Below, piece by piece: positions 50,130-61,900 of a stretch of DNA of 64,000 nt. Location: contig NC_134776.1 of assembly GCF_050436995.1 (NCBI RefSeq), forward strand, positions 18,765,001 to 18,829,000, in the 5' to 3' direction. The notes below the pieces were generated by a model. That model saw only the letters and a list, made by a program, of their open reading frames with translations. It ran no database searches and had not been told where the DNA came from. Each line of letters opens with the position of its first letter. Position 1 is the first letter of the stretch. The stretch comes from Anticarsia gemmatalis. Its lineage: Eukaryota; Arthropoda; Insecta; Lepidoptera; Erebidae. The position numbers and the translations under genes were made by a program.

Positions 50130-50560
50130 TGTCGCGATTGTTAGGTTTAGGTACAAAAATGAATATAAAGGAACAAGTGCAGCTAATAACTTTGACATTT
50201 AATATTTGTAGAGATTATTACTGAACTTTTAGTGTCGGTATGATTTTAGACGCGGTTTTTTGTTTTTTTTTTCTGAGGTTAAGCTGCACTTGCCGAGATT
50301 GTTTTGAGGATGGATGACCATATTTTACATGTTTACGAGTTTCTTAGTGTGTTACTAATCTTTCAGCGCCGATACGTTTTTAATATTTTAGACACGTTTT
50401 TCTGACATAATTTTATTTATTTCTTGACACGAAACGTTTTTTTATTTTAAAGGGTCGCACGGTTGAATATACTTTGCCACGAGTGTTTTAAAAGGAGGGA
50501 ACATTGGATGGAGAAAAGTGGGACTAAAAAGGTAGGAGTGGGCTCGAAAATCATCAATGA

Positions 50561-50723
50561 TCAAAAGAGGGGGGAGATCGAGTGAGTGTCGCAGCTCGGT
50601 GGTGTAGGTGCTGGTACTGCAGCACACAAAGACCCTCGACACTGAAGAACAAGGTGACGTGCTGATCAGGTTCAAAGAGCCTCGAGCGCTCGCACCGCCT
50701 CGTCTCACCTCGCCACTACACAC
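50561..50723. other. Invariant core, copy 2
   Basis: Identical to copy 1 over all 163 bases. Immediately to the right it diverges (cagtcgcgattgtataggtt). Confidence 0.75.
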
Positions 50724-51227
50724 AGTCGCGATTGTATAGGTTTAGGTACAAACATAAATATAGGAACAAGTGCAGCTAATAACTTTGACATTTAATATTT
50801 ATGAAGATTATTGTTTCTTTTTAATCTTTTACATGAATTTACTATTAAATTTTCAGTGTCGATATGATTTTGGACGCAGTTTTTTTGTTTTTTCTGAGGT
50901 TAAGCTGCACTTGCCGAGATTGTTTTGAGGATGGATGACCATATTTTACACTTTTACGAGTTTCTCAGTGTTTTACTAATCTTTCAGCGCCGATAGGATT
51001 TTATTTTTTTTAGACACGTTATTTCCGACATAATTTAACTTCTTTCTGTTATATTTTTTGACACGTAACTTATACGACTAAACCGTTTCGCAAACAAGTT
51101 ATTATTACATTTTTTTAGGTTTAAAGAGTTGCGTTTGAATTTACTTCACAACATTTTAAAGGAGGGAATATTGGAAAGATAAAAGAGGGACTAAAAAGGT
51201 AGGAGTGGGCTCCAAAATCATCAAGTA

Positions 51228-51390
51228 TCAAAAGAGGGGGGAGATCGAGTGAGTGTCGCAGCTCGGTGGTGTAGGTGCTGGTATTGCAGCACACAAAGAC
51301 CCTCGACACTGAAGAACAAGGTGACGTGCTGATCAGGTTCAAAGAGCCTCGAGCGCTCGCACCGCCTCGTCTCACCTCGCCACTACACAC
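51228..51390. other. Invariant core, copy 3
   Basis: One substitution relative to the other copies, in the loop of the gtgctg/cagcac stem, so that stem is kept. Confidence 0.75.
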
Positions 51391-51882
51391 TGTCGCGATT
51401 GTTAGGTTTAGGTACAAACATAAATATAAAGGAACAAGTGCAGCTAATGACTTGACATTCAATATTTATAGAGATTGTTGTTTAAGTTTTTTACACGAAT
51501 TTACTTATAAACTTTTAATGTCGGTATGATTTTAGACGCGGTTCTTTTTTTTTGAGGTTAAACTGCACTTGCCGAGATTGTTTCGTGGATGGGTGACCAT
51601 ATTATACATTTCGAGTTACTTTGTGTTTTATTATAATTTCAGCGCCGATACGTTTTTTAATTTTAAGACACCTTATTTCTGACATTTTTGACACGAAACT
51701 TTAGTAAGATTAAACCGTTTTCGGGAACAATCTATTATTGCATAATTCATTTTATTTATTTTTTAGTTTTGAAGAGTCGCACGGTTGAATATACTTTGCC
51801 ACGAGTGTTTTAATGGGAGGGAAGATTGAAAGGAGAAAAATGGGACTAAATAGGTAGGAGTGGGCTCCAAAATCATCAATGA

Positions 51883-52045
51883 TCAAAAGAGGGGGGAGAT
51901 CGAGTGAGTGTCGCAGCTCGGTGGTGTAGGTGCTGGTACTGCAGCACACAAAGACCCTCGACACTGAAGAACAAGGTGACGTGCTGATCAGGTTCAAAGA
52001 GCCTCGAGCGCTCGCACCGCCTCGTCTCACCTCGCCACTACACAC
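51883..52045. other. Invariant core, copy 4
   Basis: Identical to copy 1 over all 163 bases. Confidence 0.75.
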
Positions 52046-52484
52046 TGTCGCGATTGTTAGGTTTAGGTACAAACATAAATATAAAGGAACAAGTGCAGCT
52101 AATGACTTTGAGTTTCAATATTTATAGAGATTATTGTATTTAAAAAAATCTTTTGCATGAATTTACTATTACAGTTTCAGTGTCGATATGATTTTAGACG
52201 CGGTTTTTTGGTATTTTCCGAGGTAAAGCTGCACTTACTAACATTGTTCTGCGGATGGGTGACCATTTTATACATTCTGAGTTCCTCCGTGTTTTATTAA
52301 ACCGTCAGCGCCGATATGTTATTTTACTTTTTAAACACTTTCTTTCCACATTTATTTCTTTTTTAGTTCAAAGAGCCGCACGGTTGAATTTACTTTACCA
52401 CGAGTGGTTTAAGAGGAAGGAACATTGGAAGGAGAAAAAAGGGACTAAAAAGGTAGAAGTGAGGTCGAAAATAATCACCAATTA

Positions 52485-52647
52485 TCAAAAGAGGGGGGAG
52501 ATCGAGTGAGTGTCGCAGCTCGGTGGTGTAGGTGCTGGTACTGCAGCACACAAAGACCCTCGACACTGAAGAACAAGGTGACGTGCTGATCAGGTTCAAA
52601 GAGCCTCGAGCGCTCGCACCGCCTCGTCTCACCTCGCCACTACACAC
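52485..52647. other. Invariant core, copy 5
   Basis: Identical to copy 1 over all 163 bases, although the left flank of this copy is the most diverged (gtgaggtcgaaaataatcac). The array ends about 50 bp further right. Confidence 0.75.
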
Positions 52648-53079
52648 TGTCGCGATTGTAAAGGTGTAGGTACAAACATAAACATAAAGGGACTCCTGCG
52701 GCCCATTATAAGTAAGAACATAATATAAAAGTAATTATAGCATAATTTTATTATAAACCAGACTCGGTGAACTTCATACCGCCTAACAGTCGATTCATAA
52801 TTTTTTTTATTTAAATATTATTTTTTTTGCATTATTTTTTCTCCGTCCGAACCAAAATGAGAAGATTATTGAAAAAACAACAAGTTTTTGAGTTTAGCGC
52901 TAAGCAACACATTTGGCGATTCATTTATTGTTCACGAGAACAAAATATTCTTTGAGATAAGTAGTTAATTAAAATTGATTTTGGGCGGCAGGAGGCTACG
53001 ATATTATTTTTCTAGGAATTTTTGCAAGAATTTTGAGTTAAATTTTCGGCACTGAAACATTTATAAGTTTTAGACGCGG

Positions 53080-53415
53080 TTTTTCTGAATGATATTGTTC
53101 TATTGCTAAGCAAACGTCTCCCCAACACGTCCATCGGTCTCCATCCCTCGCTATTTCTTGTCTACCATCCGGATAGCTGTGAAATTCGTATCGCCTACGT
53201 TTACGCGGTCTACCTCGACGTGGTAATCTACCTTCAGGAGTTCGTGACAGCGTTGCTTTACCTCAGAGATCCGCGCGGCAGTTGTTGGTAGTAAAGCCGA
53301 GGTTGTTCTGTGAATGTTATACATTCCGAGTTCCTCCAGTTCGGAAGGCACGTTAAATTCTGGATCCCGGCTGTCATTTTCAAAGATTCTTGATAGTCGT
53401 TACCAGTTTTTGATT
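53080..53415 (+). mobile_element. 5S-type SINE, degenerate
   Basis: A decayed head (attgctaagcaaacgtct; aaagccgaggttgttctgtg) is followed by a recognisable body, ccagttcggaaggcacgtta and ggctgtcattttcaaagatt, shared with the 23.7-kb SINE. Confidence 0.5.
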
Positions 53416-53683
53416 GCATTGTTAATTTTAAAACAAAATTTTAAGTTATTTTATTCAAAAACGTAATCTTATAAATGTATACTACGATACTAACAACAAA
53501 GACGCCAGTTTCCAAACAATAAGTAATCATTTATTGCAGCTACTCGTTTTAGAGGTAGATCCTGTATATGTCTTTCTTATGAACAAGCCAATATATTATT
53601 GTTCCTTACAGCTAATTAACATTGAAGGTCTTTTATTTTAAATTGTATTAAAAAGCTGATTAGATGTGTAGTTATTATAGTAA

Positions 53684-53820
53684 ATTCCCAGTTGTCCCCT
53701 CTATCACTGTCTCCTCGTGGTGACAACTGGGAAAATTCACTGGTCAATGTAAGGGTGACAAATGGGAAAATTCCCATTGTCACCCCAACAGTGACAGCTT
53801 AAAGGGTACAACTGGGAATA
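53684..53820. repeat. Nested palindrome cluster
   Basis: The inner hairpin gggtgacaaatgggaa (53753) faces ttcccattgtcaccc (53771). It is enclosed by attcccagttgtcccc (53684) and gtacaactgggaata (53806), with another direct copy (tgacaactgggaaaattcac) at 53721. It is probably a MITE or fold-back remnant. Confidence 0.7.
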
Positions 53821-53823
53821 TAC

Positions 53824-55337
53824 CGTTATTATGACAAGATTGGGTTCAGAAATGTATTATTTTAAAGACTATACAAGTATCCGCGAAATAATTTTTTAGC
53901 TGCAAACGTGATAAGAATAAAGATAAAATAATATTGTAGGTACAGATGCGCTCGCGCTGCCGGGGTGTAAGATTTAGAAATGTGAAATTTACATGTGACA
54001 TTTAACGTAAATCTTATGAGTTATTTACACTAACGTGATTGATATATTTAAGTGATTTTATAACTAATATACTGTTCTTTACGAACTCAGTATATTTACT
54101 ACTTTTTAGTTCTTTCTTGCGAATCATTTTTCATTCTTATACTAACAGGGTACCTAAATACATGTACTTGATGTAACCATGTAGATTATTTAAATAGTTT
54201 TAATCCTAGTTATTTATTTCTATCAATTGATTTTAGACTAGACTTAAATCTTCAACTACTTTGAATTATTATATGAGAAAATTAAGGCATTAGCCACTCC
54301 ATTATAAATATATAGCAGTCCTTTATCGCATCGCATAATTGTTTTTTTTTTATAATTAATTATGTTATAATAATTATTATTTTACTAGACACACGCATAA
54401 AATCTCTTACTTTAATTACGAATGGTTAAACCTACAAGTGTTGCCACACTAATAAATTGACCTTATACCAATAGCAGCATAGATAAAGTACGACCTATAA
54501 ACTACCATAGACGAAATCTAATATGATTTTTATATTTTAAAAATACTCTGGGAGTGACTAAACGGCCAAAAAGATACGCGACTCCTTCAAAAACGTTTCG
54601 ATTTACACAATTTAAAAATCCATATTTACAAAAAGCTATCGGGGCTACGATGACGTCATTTCCTTTCGAATAAATATATAAAACTCTTCCGTTACTGAAT
54701 GACTGATGGACAACGCACAGCTGAAACTACTGAACGTAGAAACTTGAAATTTGCTATGAAGATTCCTTAGCAAGTGTAGAGGAGCTCTGAAAGAGGATTT
54801 CTGAAAATTCCCTCCCGAAAAGGGTGCCACGGGCGGAAAGCTAGTTAAAGGCTAGAATTGGGTACTTGACAACAGTCAAATCAGCTACTCTTTATGAAAT
54901 GCCAAAAACAAATTTTAGTATAGAAATATTTGTAGCGTCTCTTCACGTATTTTCGTTGGAATCAAATGAGTGCCTAATAGAATGATTCAGTTCGTAATGA
55001 TTAAAATTTCAAACAAAAAAAGGTGAGCTACCGAAGTTTGAGCATTTCGGATGAACCTTTTACGAGTACAAGTTTAATAATTTTTCGTTGACAGTCAAGT
55101 ACCCAATTGAAGGTAAATCAATACGTCCTAGGTATACTGAGTCAACTTCCACATTTAGATATTTTATTATTTATATATAAACGTACATAATAAACAATGA
55201 TCTTAATGTTAGCATTACTTTTCTTATAAAAGAACAATAATTACCGAGTAATTATAACAAAAATCAAATAATTTTATACCAAAAGAAGAGGAACAATTTG
55301 CCTTCAAATCGCTCTCCTGTAAAATTACTATAATATC
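53824..55337. other. Intergenic DNA downstream of PDPR
   Basis: AT-rich. The only recognisable feature is the Helitron-type element at 54660-54844. A minus-strand AATAAA occurs at 55163-55168, about 600 bp past the PDPR stop. Confidence 0.5.
54660..54844 (+). mobile_element. Helitron-type non-autonomous element
   Basis: It contains cttccgttactgaatgactg and accgaaatttgctatgaag-like sequence and ends gggcggaaagctag followed by T. It is related to 2336-2500 and to 25233-25430 (inverted). Confidence 0.6.
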
Positions 55338-55590
55338 GAGGCGCCCATAGCCAGCTGCGCTCACTGGTCGGTAAACGATCTGTGGGTTAAGCAACCTTTG
55401 ACGCGGTCATTCCATAGATGGGTGACCGCATAGTGGTATGTGAGCTGGGCTTCCGTGCTTCGGAGGGCACGTAAAAAGTCGGCGCCGGTTGTTGTCAGTT
55501 AAGATAACAATCGTTAAGCCACGTCAAAGGCCTTCAGGCTTGAACAACTTTGACACTAGGTTGACCACTGACCATAAGACAAAGAAAGAC
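55338..55590 (+). mobile_element. 5S rRNA-derived SINE, best preserved copy
   Basis: It starts gaggcgcccatagccagctg. 5S-like internal promoter words ggttaagcaacctttgacgc and atagatgggtgaccgcatag follow, then cttcggagggcacgtaaaaa. The tail has cttgaacaactttgacacta. The head differs from true 5S rRNA, so it is a SINE and not a 5S gene. Confidence 0.75.
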
Positions 55591-55627
55591 TATAATGTCA
55601 GTTGACTCATTATACTTAGGAGTTATC

Positions 55628-55782
55628 GATGTTTAGGGGTAATTAATAGGTATTTTAGGGTTAATAGGTATTTTAGGGTTTTTTTTTAAAAACTCTAGAA
55701 TACCTATTAACAGCTCTTAAATACCTATTTTAGGGTTGTTAAAATGTATTCTAGGGTTTGTTAAAAGGTATTTTAGGGTTGA
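55628..55782. repeat. Degenerate ggtattttagggtt repeats overlapping the PDPR stop
   Basis: About seven imperfect units such as ggtattttagggttaata and ttgttaaaaggtattttag, with one inverted patch. The rightmost unit includes the PDPR stop codon (55775-55773) and its last two codons. Confidence 0.7.
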
Positions 55783-55905
55783 TAGTGCCTTCCTAAGTAT
55801 TGCTGTGGGTCGTGATGTTTGCGCGTCGCTTGGTACACGTCGCGTTCCTTATCTGGGTACTTGGTAGGCAAGTTTGGTGAATGCAAATTTACTTTGGCAG
55901 CGTAT
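55773..55905 (-). CDS. PDPR: PDPR last exon
   Basis: Minus-strand acceptor tttttcag, TAA at 55775-55773. It encodes RYAAKVNLHSPNLPTKYPDK, then a basic tail ending YLGRHYQP. The tail differs from vertebrate PDPR; the final codons come from a repeat. The intron to its right (55906-56277) shows nothing else. Confidence 0.85.
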
Positions 55906-58900
55906 CTGAAAAATATATAGTATTAGTTTGTGTTCTTTATTGTTAATTTTGGGTATAACTGGTGTGTTATGTATAATTAAATTATATTTTCAGTAGTCCT
56001 GTGAACTGGAGTTTATTTTATAAAATTGACTATCATAAGTGTCTGTGTTTGATCTAAATAATTTGATATTATTTTTTTTATTTCATTTTTTGAGTTTTTA
56101 GTCTGGCTAATAAATCTTAAAGTTTTTAATAACCAATCTGGTAGTAAGAAAGGTTAAGTTTCCTGCTTCAATTTAGAAAACAGGGGGTTCTTAAAGGGAT
56201 TTTAATAGTCATCTCAAAAAAAGATAGTGTTTTAGATAGTCATTTTGTGTGTTGGATAGTCAGTAGCGTATATTTACCTAATGCCAGCGATATCGATCTC
56301 ATAGTGGCCGCTTAGTACGAAGTCGTTATTAATTTTCTGTGGTATTCCATCCGCGTCCAAATTCTCGACGAAGCCAAGGCACACCTTAGAACAAAGCCAA
56401 AAATGTAAAAACCATACAAATTTCAAATTATTTTTCATTAGACTCTATCCTAGACCCTTTCATACACCTCTGCTTATACTTTCGAGTATAACAGTCGTAA
56501 AATTATGATAGTAACCCCCCCTTTTCTCAGTGATTACCCCCTCTTCCTCTCTGCACTCTATTATTAGCCCCTCTCCGCCTTCCTCAATAACTACCTCTTC
56601 ACCTCTATCACCCCTTATTCGCTGAGCCAAATTATTTGAAAGCCTAGCTCACCCAAGACTAAATAAATTTCAAAGCAATACAAACCTGTTTTTTGAAAGT
56701 GAATCCATAACTTGTAGTGGTAGTTTGACCACAGTAGTTGCCGTCTCTATAGATGGGTTCTCCACCCCATGACCATAGGTCTAGCTCATGATCATGGTCA
56801 GTTAGAAGCAGCTGAACGTATTGACGACGGATGCCTTCAGCTCTCTGGCGCAGTAGGGCTTCCCGACCGATGAAGGGGATGTCTTTCTGTTAACAATATT
56901 ATAAGATTATGTTATTTAATTGTTTAGAATTGCCAAATGTAATTTATATTTAACAATGTATAATCAGAAAATAATGACTATCAAGAAAATAGTCAGACTA
57001 TCGAGAAGATAATTGACTATCGGGAAAAGGACCATCAAAGAAATAGTCAGACTATCGGAATAATCGGACTATCAGTTATAATAGTCAGACTATCAAGAAT
57101 AACAGACCGACTATCAGGGTAAGAGTCAGACTGTCGGAATAATCGGACTACCATATACAATAGTCAGACTATCGACAAAATATTCAGACTATCAGCAAAA
57201 ATAGTCGGACTATCAGACAAAAACTAGACTATCAGAGTAAACTAAACCCTTACATCAAATTTGACTCGCCAAGTGCGTCCACACTCTAGCGGTGTGGTCA
57301 TCGTGTCGAGATCTTGTCCCCAGAAGGCGAAGAACTTTTCTACACGAAGAGCTCGAGACGCGTAGTATCCGACATGAGATATTCCGTATTTCTCACCGAC
57401 TGTCATTAGACGATTGTATACATGCAGAGCGAACTGCGAACAAGAAAAATAGTGTTTTTAATATTTATTTGACACTGACTATCGTACAATAAATAATGCC
57501 ATACAAAAATTCACGCCAATTATATTTCTTATAGGGGTAGTTAGAGACCAGAGCACTTGTTATGATCCTTATAACTGAATAGGAATGCATTTACAGGCGT
57601 AGTTTTATTATTATTTATTTGTATGGACATATAATGACTATGAAATATTACGCCATTTTCCCATTGGGGTAGGTAGATACTAAAGAACACCACTTGATAC
57701 GATCCCTATAATTTTATAAGTTTTAATTTACAGGCGTGATTTCATGTATGTAAGTGTGTATGTATATAAATATGTACATATGATACTAACCTCATTAGGA
57801 ATATAAAGTACATATCCCAACTCGCCCGTATGCGTTAAATTCATAGCTCTGATTCCATTAGCGAGACCCACATCGATCTCTTTGAAAGTGAAAAAAGGGA
57901 AGTTTGAAGGCGCCAGGTCTGTGTCAGTCAGTTCGCTTAGTAAAGACCTGGTGAAGGGCCCCATGACGCATATAGCGGTGTACATGGACGTGACGTCAGA
58001 TAGGGTCACTGACCCGTTGCGGGGGAGGTGACGTTTCAACCAGACTTTGCATCTTGTTTGTTGTATTGTTGGCGCTATCATCATGTAACTGTAATAAAGA
58101 AATTTATATTTAGTTATATATCTATACTAATATTATAAAACTGAGTTTGTTTGTTTGAACGCGTTAATCTCAGGAACTACCGGTCCGATTTGAAAAATTC
58201 TTTCGGTGTTAGATAGGCCATTTATCGAGGAAGGCTATAGGCTATATAACATCACGCTACGGCCATTAGGAGCGAAGTAGCAACGAGAAATGTTACAAAA
58301 ACGGTGAAAATTTTGACCCATTCTCTCTTATGTGACGCAAGCGAAGTTGCGCTCAGCTAGTCAATAATTAAGTTAAACGATACTTACTGGTTATCAGATA
58401 TTCTAGCGAGACTACAATCGTTCTCGTAGCCGCCGCGTTCATTCTGCATGCCCGTGTGTATAATACTCCCTATGGGGACGTCGACGTCGTTCGAGCATAG
58501 ATACTGCAAGAAGTCCACCACCTCGCGACCTTGAGACTGTAAACAAGGACATAACACTTTAGTACTAGTTTAGAAGACAAAAAATTAACCCTCTTATAAA
58601 CACCCTATAAACCTATTTTAGTTATGAAACTACTATAATATGTTTTCTCTTTTTCATTTCGCTAAGGAGTGAAAGAAACAAAACACTTTATGAGCCTTTC
58701 ATAACTTCATGTGTTTTTATGCATAAGAGGGTAAGGAAATTTCGTTTGTGTTAAGACTCTGATTGATACTAAGAAACTTTTGAAAGATAAAAATTGTACT
58801 GTATCGATTTACACCAATCAACTTTAAAGCCTCAAATAAAGGTTGTGCGTGCCAAATTCGCCATATGTATTTTCATACTTTACAGGAGATAATAAAAAAC

Positions 58901-61900
58901 TGCTTTTTTCAGTAAAAAGTCAAAATCGTAGATTGTATCAAGAAATTGAATAAGCACTTTTTAAGTATTGAACAAATTACAAAACTGTTTTTCAGTAATA
59001 AAGAATTTTGAACAAATCAGTGTTTTACAGTATAGTTAATATCTAAATAACAAACAGAATTGCATTATAATAAAAAAAAATTAACCCATTAATGTCCCAT
59101 TGCTGGGCAAGGGTCTCCTCCCGTAATGAGGGAGGGGTTAGGCCTTGAGTCCACCACGCTGGCCAATTGCGGGTTGGGGACTTTAGAATTGCATTAACAA
59201 CGAAAAAAATACTGCGATTTTTATAGCTGTGCAATACAAAATTTAGCTCAAAGTCAAAGTCAAATATACTATATTTCATTAACTTTAACAAGTATTTGAA
59301 ATCGTCATAGTATTTTTTTCAACCATATCCGAAAAGCTCTTTAAAAAATGAGACTAGTTACAAATATGTACCTGTATATCAATTTTAGCGAACGATGAGT
59401 AATCAGCAATGCCGACTCGTTCCCTGCAAGCCCAGTACTCTCTCTGGACTAGGTCGAACCAGTGCGGCTTGCCAAAGGTCTTCGTGTACGCTATCTTGAA
59501 CGGGCGGGGCTTAGTTGACTTGTCTGCCGGATCTGTAGACAATATTATATTGTGTTATATATTTTCTTTTTTTATAATGAAATATTTGTCATAAGAAACA
59601 AGGTTTTGGCGTTCTTTGGTCCCTGTCAACCCCTATAGGGCAAAGGCGATATTATGTATGTAGAAATGAGGTAACGTGAAAATATGGTTATAACCAATAA
59701 TACACAATGAAATGGAGAAAAAGATCATAATAAGTTTGATTACATATTTTGATATTACAGCACGATTCTCTACAATTGGAACCATCGAGTATCGTGAGTT
59801 TAATATTTAAACTGTACTGCAAAAATAGTTTCTAAGACGCCCGCTAGAGGCGCTAAACCAATAGTCATACAACATTTTCGATAGTTAGTCGTTCGATAGT
59901 GGTAGAGAATCGAATACAAGTCACATAAAAAACAGTTTATAGTTTAAAAATACAAAGATATCTGGTGTAAATGTTGTTATTCTTGATGTTGTAAAACGTT
60001 GTTTTCTATGTCTCTCCACCTGGTGCAAATACAGTTCTCATCAGAGAACGGGTATTTGTACCGGGCGGCAAAACATTCCCCGCCGTTGTACCGTGATCCG
60101 TCGACTGCACTGAAATCAGTGACTAAATATGAAATTTCGAAAAACGGCATATCACAAACGATACAGCCACGAGATACACCATTTTTGAAATAACTTATTT
60201 AATCATAGTGATGGGCAATGAACGATGTGACTCTTCTTTTTTCAATGCTTGATGGGTGGAAACACATGAACACACAAATGTATGCGAAAATGAATAATTA
60301 GTTGATATCACACACATAATAATACAACTTGCTACAAATATATTCGGTTGGCATATTCGGTTCGGCAGTATATATCGAACAAATAAACGGACTCAAAGCA
60401 ATTAATATTTAATTAAACTAATTAATAATAATCGACTTATGCCGATCGGGTATTCCTTCGGGTCTGATCGCCACAATTCGGCTTAAATATATTAGGCGGC
60501 GATGTGAAGCGGCATTTTTCTCGAACATTCATCTACAATACCAAAGCGAATATGTCCGTCCAAGAATAAAAAACATAGAAGACATTGACATAAGTTAAGA
60601 ATGAAAACAGTTTATCAAAATATATACCTGTAAAATAGAAAAGGCAAGGTAAACGGTCGTCTTCATAGAAGCCGTTGAACGAGTTTCACAGTTGATAGAT
60701 AAGTTCCAGATAGCCTATCCACAAGATAATGACATCTGACAAGCTAACTGGAAGTTATCTGGGAACGATGAAACATTTATTGCACAATATTCAGTAGGTT
60801 GCTACTGTTGCTAGTCTTAGGTTTCTGAGGTACATTTAGCGGTAATTAATTTAGTAGAAATATTGTTGTAAAGTTGCTCGATGCTGTGTAATCTCTCCCG
60901 TGAGCATATATTGTCTCCGCGGGGAGACAGATATATGCTGACAGGCGGGACACATGTATCTTCAAGTCCTTAATTTTCTTAGAAGATAGTCTGACTACTT
61001 ATCAAGACAGGCAAGCACAATCTAGACTCTCTTTTCCTTGCTATGAATTTCATAGTAGTGTAGTCAGCCTTTCTAATATTTCTTCCACACTTCTCTCTTT
61101 CTTTAACGTCCTCGAAAACCTCATTTACTCATGTCTTTTTGCAATATTATTCATCTAGATTATAATTAAATGTAGCTCTATCAATCAGGCCACCGTCAGC
61201 TGAAAAAGGTCACTGATGTTCTAAATGCTGGATGTGGTATATCTCCGTCAGCCGCGAATCTTCTATATCGTTGTTATGATACCTCTCCTTCCTCTATAGC
61301 CTTCTTCTATCTCAATAAAAGAAGACTATAAAGGAAGGCAAGATACGGCATTCCCTGTTTACAAAAGTCACATAAAATATAGCGACATTTCGTTTAGTTA
61401 TTATCTATACTAATATTATAAAGCTGAGGAGTTTGTTTGTTTGTTTGTTTGAACGCGCTAATCTCAGGAACTACTGGTCCGATTTCAAAAATTCTTTCAT
61501 TGTTAGATAGCCCATTTATCGAGGAAGGCTATTGGCTATATATCATCACGCTACGACTAATAGGAGCAGAGTACCAGTTAAAAATGTTACAAAAACGGGG
61601 AACATTTTGAACTATTCTCTCTTATGTGACGTAAGCGAAGTTGCGCGGGTCAGCTAGTAACCTATAAACGCTCAAGGAAATAATTAAATAAAATGTCACC
61701 ATTAACAATTATCACAAACATTTATATTCATATTAAAATCTCAACACAAATATGTAGTGTGATTTTCTATTTCTATCGAGAGTTTGACATCTAAAAAGTA
61801 CTTTAAAAATTAGTTCGTATGACACTCACTAGGGGCGCTGACAAGTTTTCATACAAAATTTGTCGAAAGCGACGTTTATAGTCGATAGTTAGTGGTAGAA

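Larger units (their letters stand above)
49767..52700. repeat. Five-copy tandem array with an invariant 163-bp core
   Basis: Five monomers of about 600-660 bp. Each has a GC-rich core of exactly 163 bp (49967-50129, 50561-50723, 51228-51390, 51883-52045, 52485-52647). The four spacers each contain a 5S-like block (gaggttaagctgcacttgcc, ggatggatgaccat). Copies 1, 2, 4 and 5 of the core are identical base for base; copy 3 differs at one position (tattgcag for tactgcag). The surrounding monomer sequence shows many substitutions and indels between copies. I do not recognise the core. It may be a small RNA, a peptide-coding exon, or a repeat kept uniform by gene conversion. Confidence 0.85.

Noticed and set aside
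50014..52127. Plus-strand frame MLVLQHTKTLDTEEQGDVL in the array cores
   Set aside because: It is repeated wherever the core is, but it is disrupted just outside the core in copy 2 by an indel. The minus-strand frame is longer in all copies. Neither is proven.
55338..55590. True 5S rRNA gene
   Set aside because: Only the internal promoter region resembles 5S rRNA. The 5' and 3' parts differ and a SINE tail follows.
55628..55782. Telomeric repeat tract
   Set aside because: Insect telomeres use TTAGG. The unit here is longer, degenerate and partly inverted, and it lies in a gene's 3' end.
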